Below are positions 24,690-32,947 of a stretch of 61,367 nt of DNA, piece by piece. Position numbers and translations under genes: made by a program. The notes beneath the pieces are model-generated. The model saw only the letters and a list, made by a program, of their open reading frames with translations, ran no database searches and had not been told where the DNA came from. Numbering within the stretch: the stretch's first letter is position 1; every line of letters starts with the position of its first letter. Origin of the DNA: Chloroflexota bacterium (GTDB lineage Bacteria; Chloroflexota; Dehalococcoidia; Lucifugimonadales; UBA3495); assembly GCA_028874075.1 (NCBI GenBank), contig JAPPLU010000061.1, positions 385-61,751 of the forward strand, given 5' to 3'.

Positions 24690-26732
24690 ATGATGCAGGA
24701 CTTGTTCGGAAACACGCTGGGAAAGAACGGCGAGGGCCAGGCTCAAGCCGGGTTTGCGCTGGACGACGGTTCAGGACTTAGGGTCGTGGAAGCCCGTTTT
24801 GTTGACGAGTCCAGGTTCCAGTGGGAACTGTTCCGGGGCTTCGATACCATGCGCGTTCTGACCTACTCCGCCAGCATCCCCGCCATAGTGAAGATGCTGG
24901 ACGAGTTCGAATTCGATTCTTTTGAATGCGTATTCGGCTGCGAGGCCACTCTCCGGGACATCAAGGACGTGCTTGCCTTCCAGCGGGTTGCAGTGGGAGA
25001 CACCCGCGCCGCCATAATGAACCTGTCCGACCGGCGTCACGCTTACATTCTGTCCCAGGTCCAGGCCGGCAAGGCCGCCTTCCGGGTCCTGCGCCAGCAG
25101 ATTGCCCACGCCAAGCTCTACCTGCTGGAGAACCGCGTTGACGGTCGTAATCGAGTGGTAGTGGGTTCGGCCAACCTGTCCGAAAGGGCCTTTTCGGGCG
25201 TGCAGCCCGAAACCCTGGTCAAGTTTGACGATGATCCGGAGGCCTGGGCCCACTATTCGCGCATGTATCAGTCCATCAGGGATTCCGCTTCCGATGAAAT
25301 TCCCCTGCCACCGGAGCGCATTACCACAGCGGAGATTGAAATAGAAGAGGTGCCTGCCGTCGCCGACCAGACATCTACCCTGGTCATTGATCGGCCGGCG
25401 GACGAAGCGGGAGTAACCAGTTTCCCCATCCAGGTTGAACGGATTGAGAGGGTAGCAGCCGCCATCAGTCCTCACGTGGCGGCCGCGGCGCCGCCCTTTC
25501 GAAACGGGGCACAGCGGATAACGCCAGAGGTAAAGCGGGAAATCAGCCGGATCAAGCTGGTCAAATCCGCCGATGAGTCGGACAACCGATACTTTACCGT
25601 CAACCGCGCCGACGAGAAGGCAATCCTGTCCGGCGAGGAGTTCCCTCTAGATTGGGCGCCCGACAAGGTGTCGGCCGACGCAAGGCTGATGATCGAGTAT
25701 TTCAACAACTATGAAGGCGCCTTTGAGGGCGACGTTACGCGCCTACAGCGGGACTATTTCATCCTCTGGTCATGGTTCTATTTTTCTCCCTTCATCTGTG
25801 ACTTGCGCTCCAGGGCCCTGCTGCTTGGCGAGGATGTGGTCCGCTATCCCTCTTTCGCGATCGTGTTCGGCAAGTCCAACTGCGGGAAGACGACGCTGGT
25901 GGACACCCTGATGACTTCCATGTTCGGGAAGGTCAACACCGTGGACAAACGGAGTTTCACGACCAGCCAGCTTCGGGGGCTGCAGCAGTCCTACAAGCGA
26001 TTTCCTGTGGTATTCGATGACATTGGGCGGCGGGCTTTTTCCAACCACGGCCGGGACATCATCAAAGAAGAGCTTCCCCCGCCCGTAGAGGAATACCCGG
26101 GGTTCGTCCTGTCCATGAACGCCGAACCCACAGCCTTCCCTGATGAAATAGTCAAGCGAAGCCTGATGATCTACACGACCACCGCTCTGCCGCCCCATCA
26201 GGAAGAACTGAGACAGCGGCTGCACAGCCGCATCCAGGGGGTGCGGGAGGGCCTCACCGGGCACCTGTACCGGAAGTACCTGGTTGAGACCATGGAACGC
26301 CTGAAGGAGGACAGCCTGCCGACGGACTGGCTCCACCTGTCTTCAGGCGTGTTGAGCGGCATTCTGGCCGAGTACGGCGGGGTTGGCGGCGCTCCCCAGT
26401 GGAGCCAGGCCCAGACCTGGCTGGGTTACGCGGAAAAGCGGTACGATCGAATCCGGGCCCGTCTGAACGACCTGCTAAGGCCCTCAGCGCTGATGAAGAA
26501 GGAGGGCGAGGCCCCCAACGGGTGGCTCATCGACGGACAGCGGGTCATCGTGCTGGAACAGCGGGACGCCTTTGGGCGTCGCGGCTTTGACTGGGAGGAC
26601 GTGCCTTCGACACTGATTGACGAGGATGCCAGCGGCGGTTCAAGAACGGTCCTGCACCGCGCCAGCCTGGAGGGGTTCCTCGGCAGAAACCTGTCTCCAA
26701 GGAACAGGCTCTTATTTTGGAGAAAAGCCTAA
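24690..26732 (+). CDS. PLD-type nuclease domain fused to P-loop (SF3/AAA-like) ATPase
   Basis: A 680-residue fusion. Residues ~30-200 form a single phospholipase D/NgoFVII-like nuclease domain: His140-x-Lys142 in IAHAKLYLLE, with Glu147 where HKD usually has Asp, then GSANLSERAF (159-168). A linker (~200-280) leads to an ATPase: Walker A GKSNCGKT (394-401), Walker B PVVFDD (439-444), a sensor-1-like Asn477 in LSMNAEP and Arg490 as a possible arginine finger, an SF3/AAA+ arrangement. One HKD motif implies a dimer. There is no signal peptide or membrane span. The second ATG (24693) has the better AAGGG spacing. It is monocistronic. A role in cutting foreign DNA is inferred from architecture only. 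Confidence 0.82.
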   Translation: MMQDLFGNTLGKNGEGQAQAGFALDDGSGLRVVEARFVDESRFQWELFRGFDTMRVLTYSASIPAIVKMLDEFEFDSFECVFGCEATLRDIKDVLAFQRVAVGDTRAAIMNLSDRRHAYILSQVQAGKAAFRVLRQQIAHAKLYLLENRVDGRNRVVVGSANLSERAFSGVQPETLVKFDDDPEAWAHYSRMYQSIRDSASDEIPLPPERITTAEIEIEEVPAVADQTSTLVIDRPADEAGVTSFPIQVERIERVAAAISPHVAAAAPPFRNGAQRITPEVKREISRIKLVKSADESDNRYFTVNRADEKAILSGEEFPLDWAPDKVSADARLMIEYFNNYEGAFEGDVTRLQRDYFILWSWFYFSPFICDLRSRALLLGEDVVRYPSFAIVFGKSNCGKTTLVDTLMTSMFGKVNTVDKRSFTTSQLRGLQQSYKRFPVVFDDIGRRAFSNHGRDIIKEELPPPVEEYPGFVLSMNAEPTAFPDEIVKRSLMIYTTTALPPHQEELRQRLHSRIQGVREGLTGHLYRKYLVETMERLKEDSLPTDWLHLSSGVLSGILAEYGGVGGAPQWSQAQTWLGYAEKRYDRIRARLNDLLRPSALMKKEGEAPNGWLIDGQRVIVLEQRDAFGRRGFDWEDVPSTLIDEDASGGSRTVLHRASLEGFLGRNLSPRNRLLFWRKA

Positions 26733-26793
26733 CCGCAGACTAATGCTTTATACAGCCTGCGCAGCCGCATAGCTGTCTTCTCGTTCTCCTCCC

Positions 26794-27636
26794 CTACTCA
26801 TCAGCCTTCACCGGAAAGGCCCGCTTGTGCACGGTGGCTACGCCGAAAATCAGCGAGGCCACCAGCGCCATGGCCGGACCCGATGGCCAGTTGGCATAGA
26901 AGGAAAGGTACAGTCCCGCCACGGCCGAAACCACCCCGAGGAACGCCCCCAGCAGAATTACCCCGGTGAACCGTCGGGCCAGCAGATACGCGGTGGCCGA
27001 GGGTATGACCAGCATGGCCATCACCAGCACAATTCCGGCGGCGGACAGGCCAATAACTATCACCACGGCTAGCAGGGCCAGCAGCAGGTACTCCACCAGC
27101 GAAGTCTTTATGCCCGCCACCCGGGCGCCCACCGGGTCGAAGGTTGTGTACACCAGGTGCCGGTGGAACAGGAATATGCCCGCCGCCACCACCACCGTAA
27201 GGACCAGGGATATCAGGACATCGGTCTGAGTTACCCCCAATACCTGCCCCAACAGCAAGTCCTCGATGTTTATCGCGCGCCCGGGGTTCACGTCCACGCT
27301 GATGGAGAGAATAATCAGGCCCAGGGCAAACATCCCCGCGAATACCACGCCGATGGATGTGTCGTCACTTATACCTGTCTGGCGGCTCAGGAAGCCCATC
27401 AGCATGGCAATGGCGATGCCTCCTGGAACGGCGGTAACGTAGGAAGTGAAGCCCAGCAGGGAAGCTACTGCTACCGGGGCCACCAGCGAATGGGCCAGCG
27501 CGTCGGTCATGAAGGCCCGTCCCCGGGTGATGATGTAAGCTCCTACCACCGGCAGCAGGAATCCCACCAGGGCGGACACGAACAGGGCCCGGAGCATGAA
27601 GGAGTATTGGAAGGGTCCGATGAGGTAATCAATCAT
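26794..27636 (-). CDS. znuB: Zinc/manganese-type ABC transporter permease
   Basis: A 280-residue polytopic membrane protein of the ABC-3 (ZnuB/MntB) family, with about eight hydrophobic spans and the typical RGRAFMTDALAHSLV and SAAGIVLVMAMLVIPSATAYLL-like segments. The ATG at 27636 is chosen; it overlaps the ATPase stop by 8 bp, which indicates translational coupling, and the open frame upstream of it belongs to the ATPase gene. It would import Zn2+ or Mn2+ with the ATPase. The metal is inferred from the divergent Fur/Zur gene. No binding-protein gene (znuA) is in the window. Confidence 0.9.
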   Translation of the reverse strand: MIDYLIGPFQYSFMLRALFVSALVGFLLPVVGAYIITRGRAFMTDALAHSLVAPVAVASLLGFTSYVTAVPGGIAIAMLMGFLSRQTGISDDTSIGVVFAGMFALGLIILSISVDVNPGRAINIEDLLLGQVLGVTQTDVLISLVLTVVVAAGIFLFHRHLVYTTFDPVGARVAGIKTSLVEYLLLALLAVVIVIGLSAAGIVLVMAMLVIPSATAYLLARRFTGVILLGAFLGVVSAVAGLYLSFYANWPSGPAMALVASLIFGVATVHKRAFPVKADE

Positions 27637-28405
27637 GGGCCATGTGAGTCTCGATGTGGGTCTCGCCGCCGGCGTGGGTATGGGCCAGTACCATGCCGTG
27701 GGAACCGTACAGTTCCTCCAGCACCTCGGGAGTGAAGGCCTCCGCGGGCGGGCCATAGGCACAAATGTGGCGGTTGATGCAGATGATCTGATCGAAGCGC
27801 TCCGCCAGGTTGGTAAGGTCGTGCGTGGCCAGCATCACAACCTTGCCTTCGTCCCGCAGGGACTGGAGCACCTGGATGATGCCCTCCTGGGCGCCCACGT
27901 CCACGCCGCTGAAGGCCTCGTCCAGCAGGACGATGCTGGCCTCCTGGGCCAGGGCGCGGGCAATGAACACCCGCTGGCGCTGTCCGCCCGAGTTTTCTTC
28001 AATCAGGGCTTTTCGGCGTTCCCACAGGCCGACCCGCTCCAGGCAGGACCTGACTATCTCCTTATCCCTTCGAGACACACCGCGGAACATGCCAACGTGG
28101 CAGTAACGGCCCATCATCACCACGTCGTGGACGGTGGCTGGGAAGCGCAGGTTGATGTTGTCCCGCTGGGGTACGTAGGCCAGGCCACCCGGGCGTCCGT
28201 CGATACCGTGGAGTTCCACCGTTCCCCTGGCCAGCGGTAGAGCGCCCACAATGGCGTCGAACAGGGTGCTCTTTCCGGCGCCGTTGGGGCCTACCACTCC
28301 CACCAGGTTACCGGCCCCTATGTGGAAGTTAACGTTGAACAGGGCGCGAAAGCCGTCCCGCTCTACGGTTACGTCGGTAGCGGTTATAGCCGGTTCGGAA
28401 TTCAC
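27629..28405 (-). CDS. znuC: Zinc/manganese-type ABC transporter ATPase
   Basis: A 258-residue ABC ATPase with Walker A GPNGAGKST, Q-loop VPQRDNI, signature NSGGQRQRV, Walker B IVLLDEAFSG and the switch His in LATHD. The start is GTG at 28405 with TGGAG 8 nt upstream; an earlier GTG at 28447 has no such site. The C-terminus is histidine-rich (AHTHAGGETHIETHMAH), a possible metal-binding tail. It is the first gene of the transporter pair and starts about 160 nt after its predicted transcription start. Confidence 0.92.
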   Translation of the reverse strand: MNSEPAITATDVTVERDGFRALFNVNFHIGAGNLVGVVGPNGAGKSTLFDAIVGALPLARGTVELHGIDGRPGGLAYVPQRDNINLRFPATVHDVVMMGRYCHVGMFRGVSRRDKEIVRSCLERVGLWERRKALIEENSGGQRQRVFIARALAQEASIVLLDEAFSGVDVGAQEGIIQVLQSLRDEGKVVMLATHDLTNLAERFDQIICINRHICAYGPPAEAFTPEVLEELYGSHGMVLAHTHAGGETHIETHMAHD

Positions 28406-28569
28406 AGTCGGATCTCCAGGCTCGTGTGGCTGGCTTCCTGGAACCACAGAATCGCCGGCATTACCGGCGGGTCGGGGCCGGATGGCGGTGATGAATAGGA
28501 ACCTGAAACCACACGGCGAGAATGATCGTCAACTGAGGGAAAGCAGTCCACTTTCCGTGGTCTCACCAA

Positions 28570-28598
28570 ATTATAAACCGAATGACAGGTCGTATCAA
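28570..28598 (-). promoter_or_regulatory. Promoter of the znuC-znuB pair
   Basis: On the minus strand TTGATA (28593-28598), a 17-bp spacer and a perfect TATAAT (28570-28575). The start site would be near 28563. The -35 box lies inside a TATCA-AA-TGATA palindrome. Confidence 0.7.
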
Positions 28599-28604
28599 AT
28601 GATA
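28593..28604. promoter_or_regulatory. Palindromic Fur/Zur-like operator over the -35 box
   Basis: TATCA (28593-28597), AA, TGATA (28600-28604): a perfect palindrome in AT-rich DNA (AATGATAATT context resembles Fur-family boxes). Binding here would block RNA polymerase at the znuCB promoter. That the divergent Fur-family protein is the binder is inferred. Confidence 0.55.
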
Positions 28605-28738
28605 ATTCTAGCGCCGTCGCTGTTGCATACATCGGCCCATTGAAATAAAGATAGCTGGTCGCATAAGCCTTTTCACAAGTACGGGACGGAATGGAGCAGA
28701 AGAACAGGCTTGGTATACGACCTCGTGTAACGTGGCAG

Positions 28739-28767
28739 TTGACGGTGGAAATTGCTGTTGCTAATAT
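28739..28767 (+). promoter_or_regulatory. Promoter of the Fur/Zur-family regulator
   Basis: TTGACG (28739-28744), a 17-bp spacer and TAATAT (28762-28767). Transcription would start near 28774, 50 nt before the ATG at 28824. The rest of the 418-bp intergenic region (28406-28823) holds the znuC leader and no gene. Confidence 0.6.
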
Positions 28768-28823
28768 CAGCTATAGGGATTCCCGCGGGGGCTAAATCCA
28801 TTACAGGCAGCGAGAAGGGTGCA

Positions 28824-29252
28824 ATGACGTCGCCACTGACTACCCGCACTGAAATAATGTCCATCCTGGAAAACAGGGGTTACCGCGCAACCGCACCCAG
28901 GCGGGCCATCATCGAGTTGCTGGAAGGAAAAAAGGAAGGGTTCACCGCAGAGGAAATCAGCAACGAACTTCCCCAGGTGGGTCGGGCTACTGTCTTCCGC
29001 ACCGTCAAGCTGCTGTTGAACGCCGGCGTTCTCTGCCGGCTGAACATGCTGGATGGAGCGCCCAGGTACAGCCTGTCCAGCGTTGAGCACCACCACCACA
29101 CGATTTGTGTCAGTTGCGGCAACGTTGGCGAGTTTCGCGCCACCAACATCGAAAACCTGATGCGGGCAATAAGTGAGCAGATTCCAGGGGAAATAGTGGG
29201 GCACCGGTTCGAGTTCTACGTCAACTGCGAAACCTGCCTGAAGGGAATGTAG
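28824..29252 (+). CDS. zur: Fur-family transcriptional regulator, probably zinc uptake regulator
   Basis: A 142-residue Fur-family repressor. The winged helix runs from NRGYRATAPRRAIIELL to VGRATVFRTVKLL; the dimer domain has HHHHTICVSCGNVGEF with the first zinc CxxC-type pair, a conserved HRFEFYVNCETC second Cys pair at the C-terminus, and His residues for the sensor site. The ATG at 28824 follows AGAAGGG; an earlier ATG at 28752 precedes the promoter and is not used. Divergence from a znuCB-type transporter points to zinc (Zur) rather than iron, but that is inferred. Confidence 0.88.
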   Translation: MTSPLTTRTEIMSILENRGYRATAPRRAIIELLEGKKEGFTAEEISNELPQVGRATVFRTVKLLLNAGVLCRLNMLDGAPRYSLSSVEHHHHTICVSCGNVGEFRATNIENLMRAISEQIPGEIVGHRFEFYVNCETCLKGM

Positions 29253-29466
29253 CCGAACAAGACCGAGGGTGAAGTGCGTATGATCGTTCTCCCGCTGTCT
29301 TTGGAATAAGAGCCGGGGGTGGGGACCGACACCCAATGTCCGACAAATCCCGGCAGCGCAAACATTAGGAACATAAGCCGGAACAACTATCGGACTGCCA
29401 GGCGGCAGCCCGATATCTTTTTGATCCATTGGCCTGCTCGTTGAGGTAAGCAGTCCTGCCGTTGCC

Positions 29467-30462
29467 CTAGTCGCGTCCTACGGCCAGGGCTCCCACCGCT
29501 ACCGATGGCAGGCGTATCGGCAGTTCCTCCCAGGTAACACCCCGGTCGCTGCTCTGGTAAAGTTGGCCCCCGTCCGCGCCGGCGTAAACCCGGTTGGGTT
29601 CCGACGGGTCCCATTCAAAGGCAACGACCATCTCCGCAGGCTCGGTGCCCTGGCCCACATCCGCCACCGGTTGCCAACTGTCACCGGCGTTGGTGGAGCG
29701 GTAGAACATGGGGTTTAGCCGCCGGGCGTTTTCCGACACGGTTACCAGCACCAAGCTGGCGTCGTCGGGAGCCGGGGCGATGTGAAGCGTGTAGCGTCGA
29801 TCGAGACCGTCGTTTATCAACTCCCAGCTCTTGCCCCCGTCGCTGGACCGGTAGGGGGCCCTGGCGGTGGCGACGAAAACTCTGCTTGGCCGGTCCTCGC
29901 TTAGGGCCACGCAATGAATGTCGTCGTTCAGGCCCGGTAGCTGCTGCCAGCTCCGGCCTCCGTCGCCGGAACGGACCATCCCGCCTACTTCAATCCCCGC
30001 ATACAACCGGTCGGGGTCGTCCGGGGCAACTCGCAGGTCCCGCACGTGGGAATCGCGGGTGGGGGAGTGAAAGCTCCAGTCCACCGATTCAGGCACCCGG
30101 GTGAAACCTTCCAGCTCTGCCCAGGTGTCGCCGCCATCATCGGAGCGGTAAACCGTGGCCGGTTCGCTCCCCACCAGGAGAGTGTCCCCTTCGGTGGGGT
30201 GGGCCAGCACGCTGTGGGCGTAGTCCGAAGGATAGGAGTCCAGGTGAGTCCAGGTCTTCCCACCGTCATCGGTGCGGTAGACGCCCGCCTCGTAGGCTGC
30301 CAGGTAGGCCCGGCCGGAATTTACCGGGCTGGCCGCCAGTCTGGCCGCAGCATGGGGCAGGGAAGTGACCGGACCCTGCTGCCACGTCTTGCCGTCGTCA
30401 TTACTCGTAACCGCACAGACTCCGTCGTGCATTCCGACATAGATGGTCTTTGCTGCGCTCAT
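29467..30462 (-). CDS. Asp-box beta-propeller (sialidase/Vps10-like repeat) protein
   Basis: A 331-residue protein made almost entirely of repeats. Seven Asp-box motifs (S/T-x-D-x-G-x-S/T-W) are visible: SNDDGKTW, TDDGGKTW, SDDGGDTW, SGDGGRSW, SSDGGKSW, STNAGDSW and SSDRGVTW, so a seven-bladed propeller is likely. No catalytic Arg triad of sialidases is evident and there is no signal peptide, so it is probably a binding or scaffold protein in the cytosol. The ATG at 30462 follows AGGAG. The MFS gene is divergent. Confidence 0.85.
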   Translation of the reverse strand: MSAAKTIYVGMHDGVCAVTSNDDGKTWQQGPVTSLPHAAARLAASPVNSGRAYLAAYEAGVYRTDDGGKTWTHLDSYPSDYAHSVLAHPTEGDTLLVGSEPATVYRSDDGGDTWAELEGFTRVPESVDWSFHSPTRDSHVRDLRVAPDDPDRLYAGIEVGGMVRSGDGGRSWQQLPGLNDDIHCVALSEDRPSRVFVATARAPYRSSDGGKSWELINDGLDRRYTLHIAPAPDDASLVLVTVSENARRLNPMFYRSTNAGDSWQPVADVGQGTEPAEMVVAFEWDPSEPNRVYAGADGGQLYQSSDRGVTWEELPIRLPSVAVGALAVGRD

Positions 30463-30498
30463 ATTTCTTCTCCTGCTGCCGATTTGGTCTGTCTTTGA

Positions 30499-30511
30499 AT
30501 TATAGGGCAAT
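30499..30511 (-). promoter_or_regulatory. Promoter with ATTGCCC element upstream of the propeller gene
   Basis: On the minus strand ATTGCCCTATAAT: a perfect -10 box TATAAT (30499-30504) about 36 nt before the ATG. The element in front of it matches the one at 19710-19722 and is part of the dispersed AGGGCAATCGC repeat. Confidence 0.55.
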
Positions 30512-30584
30512 CGCAACCAGATAGAAGGGGTAACAAGCAATCGCCGGCGGTTCAGAGTTCGGGAATGTCCCTGCCAGCCCATCC

Positions 30585-30610
30585 CGTCATACCGGTGAAA
30601 GCCGGTATCC
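30585..30610. repeat. REP-like hairpin, copy 1
   Basis: GTCATACCGGTGAAAGCCGGTATCCA: ATACCGG (30588-30594) and CCGGTAT (30601-30607) pair around TGAAAG. It matches the widespread GTCATTCCxGCGAAAxCxGGAATCCA type of intergenic repeat. A second copy is at 48729-48754. Confidence 0.7.
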
Positions 30611-30698
30611 ATGTACGCCCGTTGCCTGTGGTTTGCATCCCCATTAACCTTCTTGCAACGGGGTGTATACTTGCCTTTTAACTCTAAGGCTGGCGGTA

Positions 30699-32030
30699 AT
30701 GATGACGGCTGACGGCGGCGCTAAAGAGCGGAAACCGGTATTCTATGGCTGGTACATCGTTGCCACCTGCATTTTCGTAGCCTTCGTTACCAATGGGGCC
30801 CGAAACAGCTTCGGCATCTTCGTCCTCCCTATGAGCGAGGAGTTCGAGTGGAGCCGGGGCACCATTTCCTTCGCCGCAGCCCTGGGCTTCATGGTCAACG
30901 GGATTACCCAGCCGTTCATGGGTCAGTTGCTGGACCGCTTTGGAGGCCGCAGGGTAATCACCGTGAGCATAGCCGTTTTCGGCGTGGCCACCGTGGCTCT
31001 GAGCCTCACTTTCCACTACCTGTTCCTCATTTTCATGTTTGGCGTCGTATCCTCTATTGCCCTCAGCGGCATGTCCTTGAACAACACAGGGACGTTGCTG
31101 TCCCGCTGGTTCCGGCGGCGGCGGGCCACAGTGGTGGGCCTGAACGCCTCTGGACTGTCCGCGGGTGGGCTGATTCTCGTGCCGTTGGGGATGTACTTGC
31201 TGCAGTCCACCAACTGGCGAATAACCTGGGTAGCATTTGGCCTTGCGGTCCTGGCATTGTCCGTGCCGCTGGCATTCTTTTTCCTTAAGGATGACCCCAA
31301 GGACATGGGCCTGAGTCCCGATGGCGATGCCGAGCCGGCGGATACGCCGGGCAATCCCGTATCCCGCCGGATAGCAGGCATTTTAGACACGGACCAGTGG
31401 AAAGAGTCCTACCGTTCTATGCCTATCTGGCAGATGACCATTGCCTACTTTGCCTGCGGTTACACCACGGCGGTGCTTTCGGTCCACTTTGTGCCCTTCG
31501 CCGACTCCCTGGGCATCGGCCCGCAGACGGCAGCCTTCATCTTCGCGCTGATGATGGGGCTGAACGTGGTGGGCAGCATTGGCGCCGGAGTCCTCTCGGA
31601 CAAGTTCAGCCGGAAGAACATGCTGGGCATTGTGTATTTCGTGCGGGGCACTGCTTACATGCTGATGCTGGCCAGCGTGGTCTTCTTCGACCTGGGAACG
31701 GTCGCGCTGCTGCTATTCGCCGTTGTGGCCGGCGTGTCGTGGATAGCGACGGCGCCACTGACGACGGCGCTGATTGCTGACGTATACGGCGTGCGGGCCC
31801 TGGGCACCATCAGCGGGGTTGCCTTCCTGGTCCACGCCGTGGGCAGTGGCATCAGCATCTGGCTTGCGGGGGAGCTCTTCGACCTCACCGGCTCCTACAC
31901 GCTTCCCTTCTTCATCGCAGGACTGATGCTGTTCCCGGCTTCGGTGTTCGCCTTCTCCATCAAGGAAAAGAAGTACTCGTCCCGCTACCAACCGGTGGAG
32001 CCGGCGGTCATGCCGGCGGCTGGCGATTAG
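30699..32030 (+). CDS. Major facilitator superfamily transporter (OFA/monocarboxylate-like)
   Basis: A 443-residue transporter with about twelve membrane spans, split by a hydrophilic loop near residues 190-225. The first span region (FYGWYIVATCIFVAFVTNGARNSFGIFV) and the GQLLDRFGGRRV loop resemble OFA/MCT-type MFS proteins that move organic acids. The ATG at 30699 follows AAGGCTGGCGG, and TATACT (30665-30670) may be its -10 box. A small membrane-protein gene follows 45 bp later. The substrate is unknown. Confidence 0.87.
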   Translation: MMTADGGAKERKPVFYGWYIVATCIFVAFVTNGARNSFGIFVLPMSEEFEWSRGTISFAAALGFMVNGITQPFMGQLLDRFGGRRVITVSIAVFGVATVALSLTFHYLFLIFMFGVVSSIALSGMSLNNTGTLLSRWFRRRRATVVGLNASGLSAGGLILVPLGMYLLQSTNWRITWVAFGLAVLALSVPLAFFFLKDDPKDMGLSPDGDAEPADTPGNPVSRRIAGILDTDQWKESYRSMPIWQMTIAYFACGYTTAVLSVHFVPFADSLGIGPQTAAFIFALMMGLNVVGSIGAGVLSDKFSRKNMLGIVYFVRGTAYMLMLASVVFFDLGTVALLLFAVVAGVSWIATAPLTTALIADVYGVRALGTISGVAFLVHAVGSGISIWLAGELFDLTGSYTLPFFIAGLMLFPASVFAFSIKEKKYSSRYQPVEPAVMPAAGD

Positions 32031-32075
32031 CGCGGGTTTCCCCAGGAACGCGGCAAGTTTGACGGGGGGCTTGCG

Positions 32076-32330
32076 ATGATAGATACGGCCCTGTGGATGC
32101 CGGTCAAGTGGCTGGGCGGCGAACTGTCCGCCCTGCTTTTGGGGTTAGCCGCTCACCACGACGACATCGTTGATCCCGACTTCCTGGCATGGCTGAAGGC
32201 CCGGCTGGACCACATCATTACCCTTGATCCGTGGGTACTGGTGATTATATTGACAGTGATAGTTTTGGCCATTCCTGCCGGCATAGTGGGCTTCTACATA
32301 TACCAGCAGTGGCGGTTGAAGTATTCCTGA
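32076..32330 (+). CDS. Small membrane protein after the MFS gene
   Basis: An 84-residue protein with one clear membrane span near the C-terminus (WVLVIILTVIVLAIPAGIVGFYI) and a less hydrophobic N-terminal stretch. It ends in a short basic tail (QQWRLKYS). A GGGGGG lies 7 nt before the ATG. It starts 45 bp after the MFS stop codon, so it is probably in the same transcript and may be an accessory subunit; this is inferred from position only. Confidence 0.65.
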   Translation: MIDTALWMPVKWLGGELSALLLGLAAHHDDIVDPDFLAWLKARLDHIITLDPWVLVIILTVIVLAIPAGIVGFYIYQQWRLKYS

Positions 32331-32390
32331 GGGGCGGATGGGTGCGCCGGTAAATCAGGCAAGACTGCACCGGCAGTTGCACAGGAAAAA

Positions 32391-32420
32391 CCAGGGACGG
32401 GCACAATGCTCCGTCCCTGG
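32391..32420. terminator. Bidirectional terminator
   Basis: CCAGGGACGG (32391-32400) and CCGTCCCTGG (32411-32420) are perfect 10-bp arms around a 10-nt loop. The minus strand continues with TTTTTCC and the plus strand with TTTC, so it serves both convergent genes. Confidence 0.8.
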
Positions 32421-32447
32421 TTTCTTGAGTTCGGAACCTGCAAGGAA

Positions 32448-32633
32448 CTAACCGGGATTGTGCTTGTCCACCAGAGGAGCGACCCGGGGATCAACGTTGC
32501 CGATGGGCTGGCCGGCATCGACACGGGCAACCGCCAGGTGGGCGTCCCTCTGAATTTCCTCCCATTCCGGTTCCAGTTCGTACTCGTCTCGCAGTTCGTC
32601 GAACAGCGCGGTAAGCGCATTCTGATTAAACAT
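32448..32633 (-). CDS. Small acidic protein, unknown
   Basis: A 61-residue acidic protein (MFNQNALTALFDELRDEYEL, then a stretch with QRDAHLAVARVDAGQP and a Val/Asp/Pro-rich end). It might be an antitoxin-like or regulatory protein, but I do not recognise it. GGAGGAGG lies 18 nt upstream, which is far; TAGACT-17 bp-GATACT just before that is a candidate promoter. The terminator at 32391-32420 follows its stop codon, which supports it being a real gene. Confidence 0.5.
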   Translation of the reverse strand: MFNQNALTALFDELRDEYELEPEWEEIQRDAHLAVARVDAGQPIGNVDPRVAPLVDKHNPG

Positions 32634-32947
32634 GATGCTTAACCCAGATACCTCCTCCTTAGTATCGTGCTAAAACGTACCCTAGTCTAGCCACTTTTGG
32701 CGGGGCTGACAAGCCTAAAGGCCTGCTGTTGGCGGGAAAACGGCTCCAAATTCGATGGGTCAGGATTGCCCCGCCGCTTGTGCCCATGCTGCAGCCATTG
32801 GCCAGGACTCGGCTTTGGCAATACCCGCGTTGTGTTGCCGAAATTCTCGACGTGGCTTCGTAGACTGGTAAAGCCTAGGAAGTCGATGCATAATAGCTAG
32901 CCGTGTTCCATACCCGCATTTTAATTTCGAGAGGATGATTGCAAATT
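32634..32947. other. Intergenic stretch upstream of the amino-acid-binding lipoprotein
   Basis: It contains the leader of the small acidic gene on one side and, on the other, a CATAAT (near 32888) that may be the -10 box for the binding protein. No other gene or repeat was seen. Confidence 0.4.
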
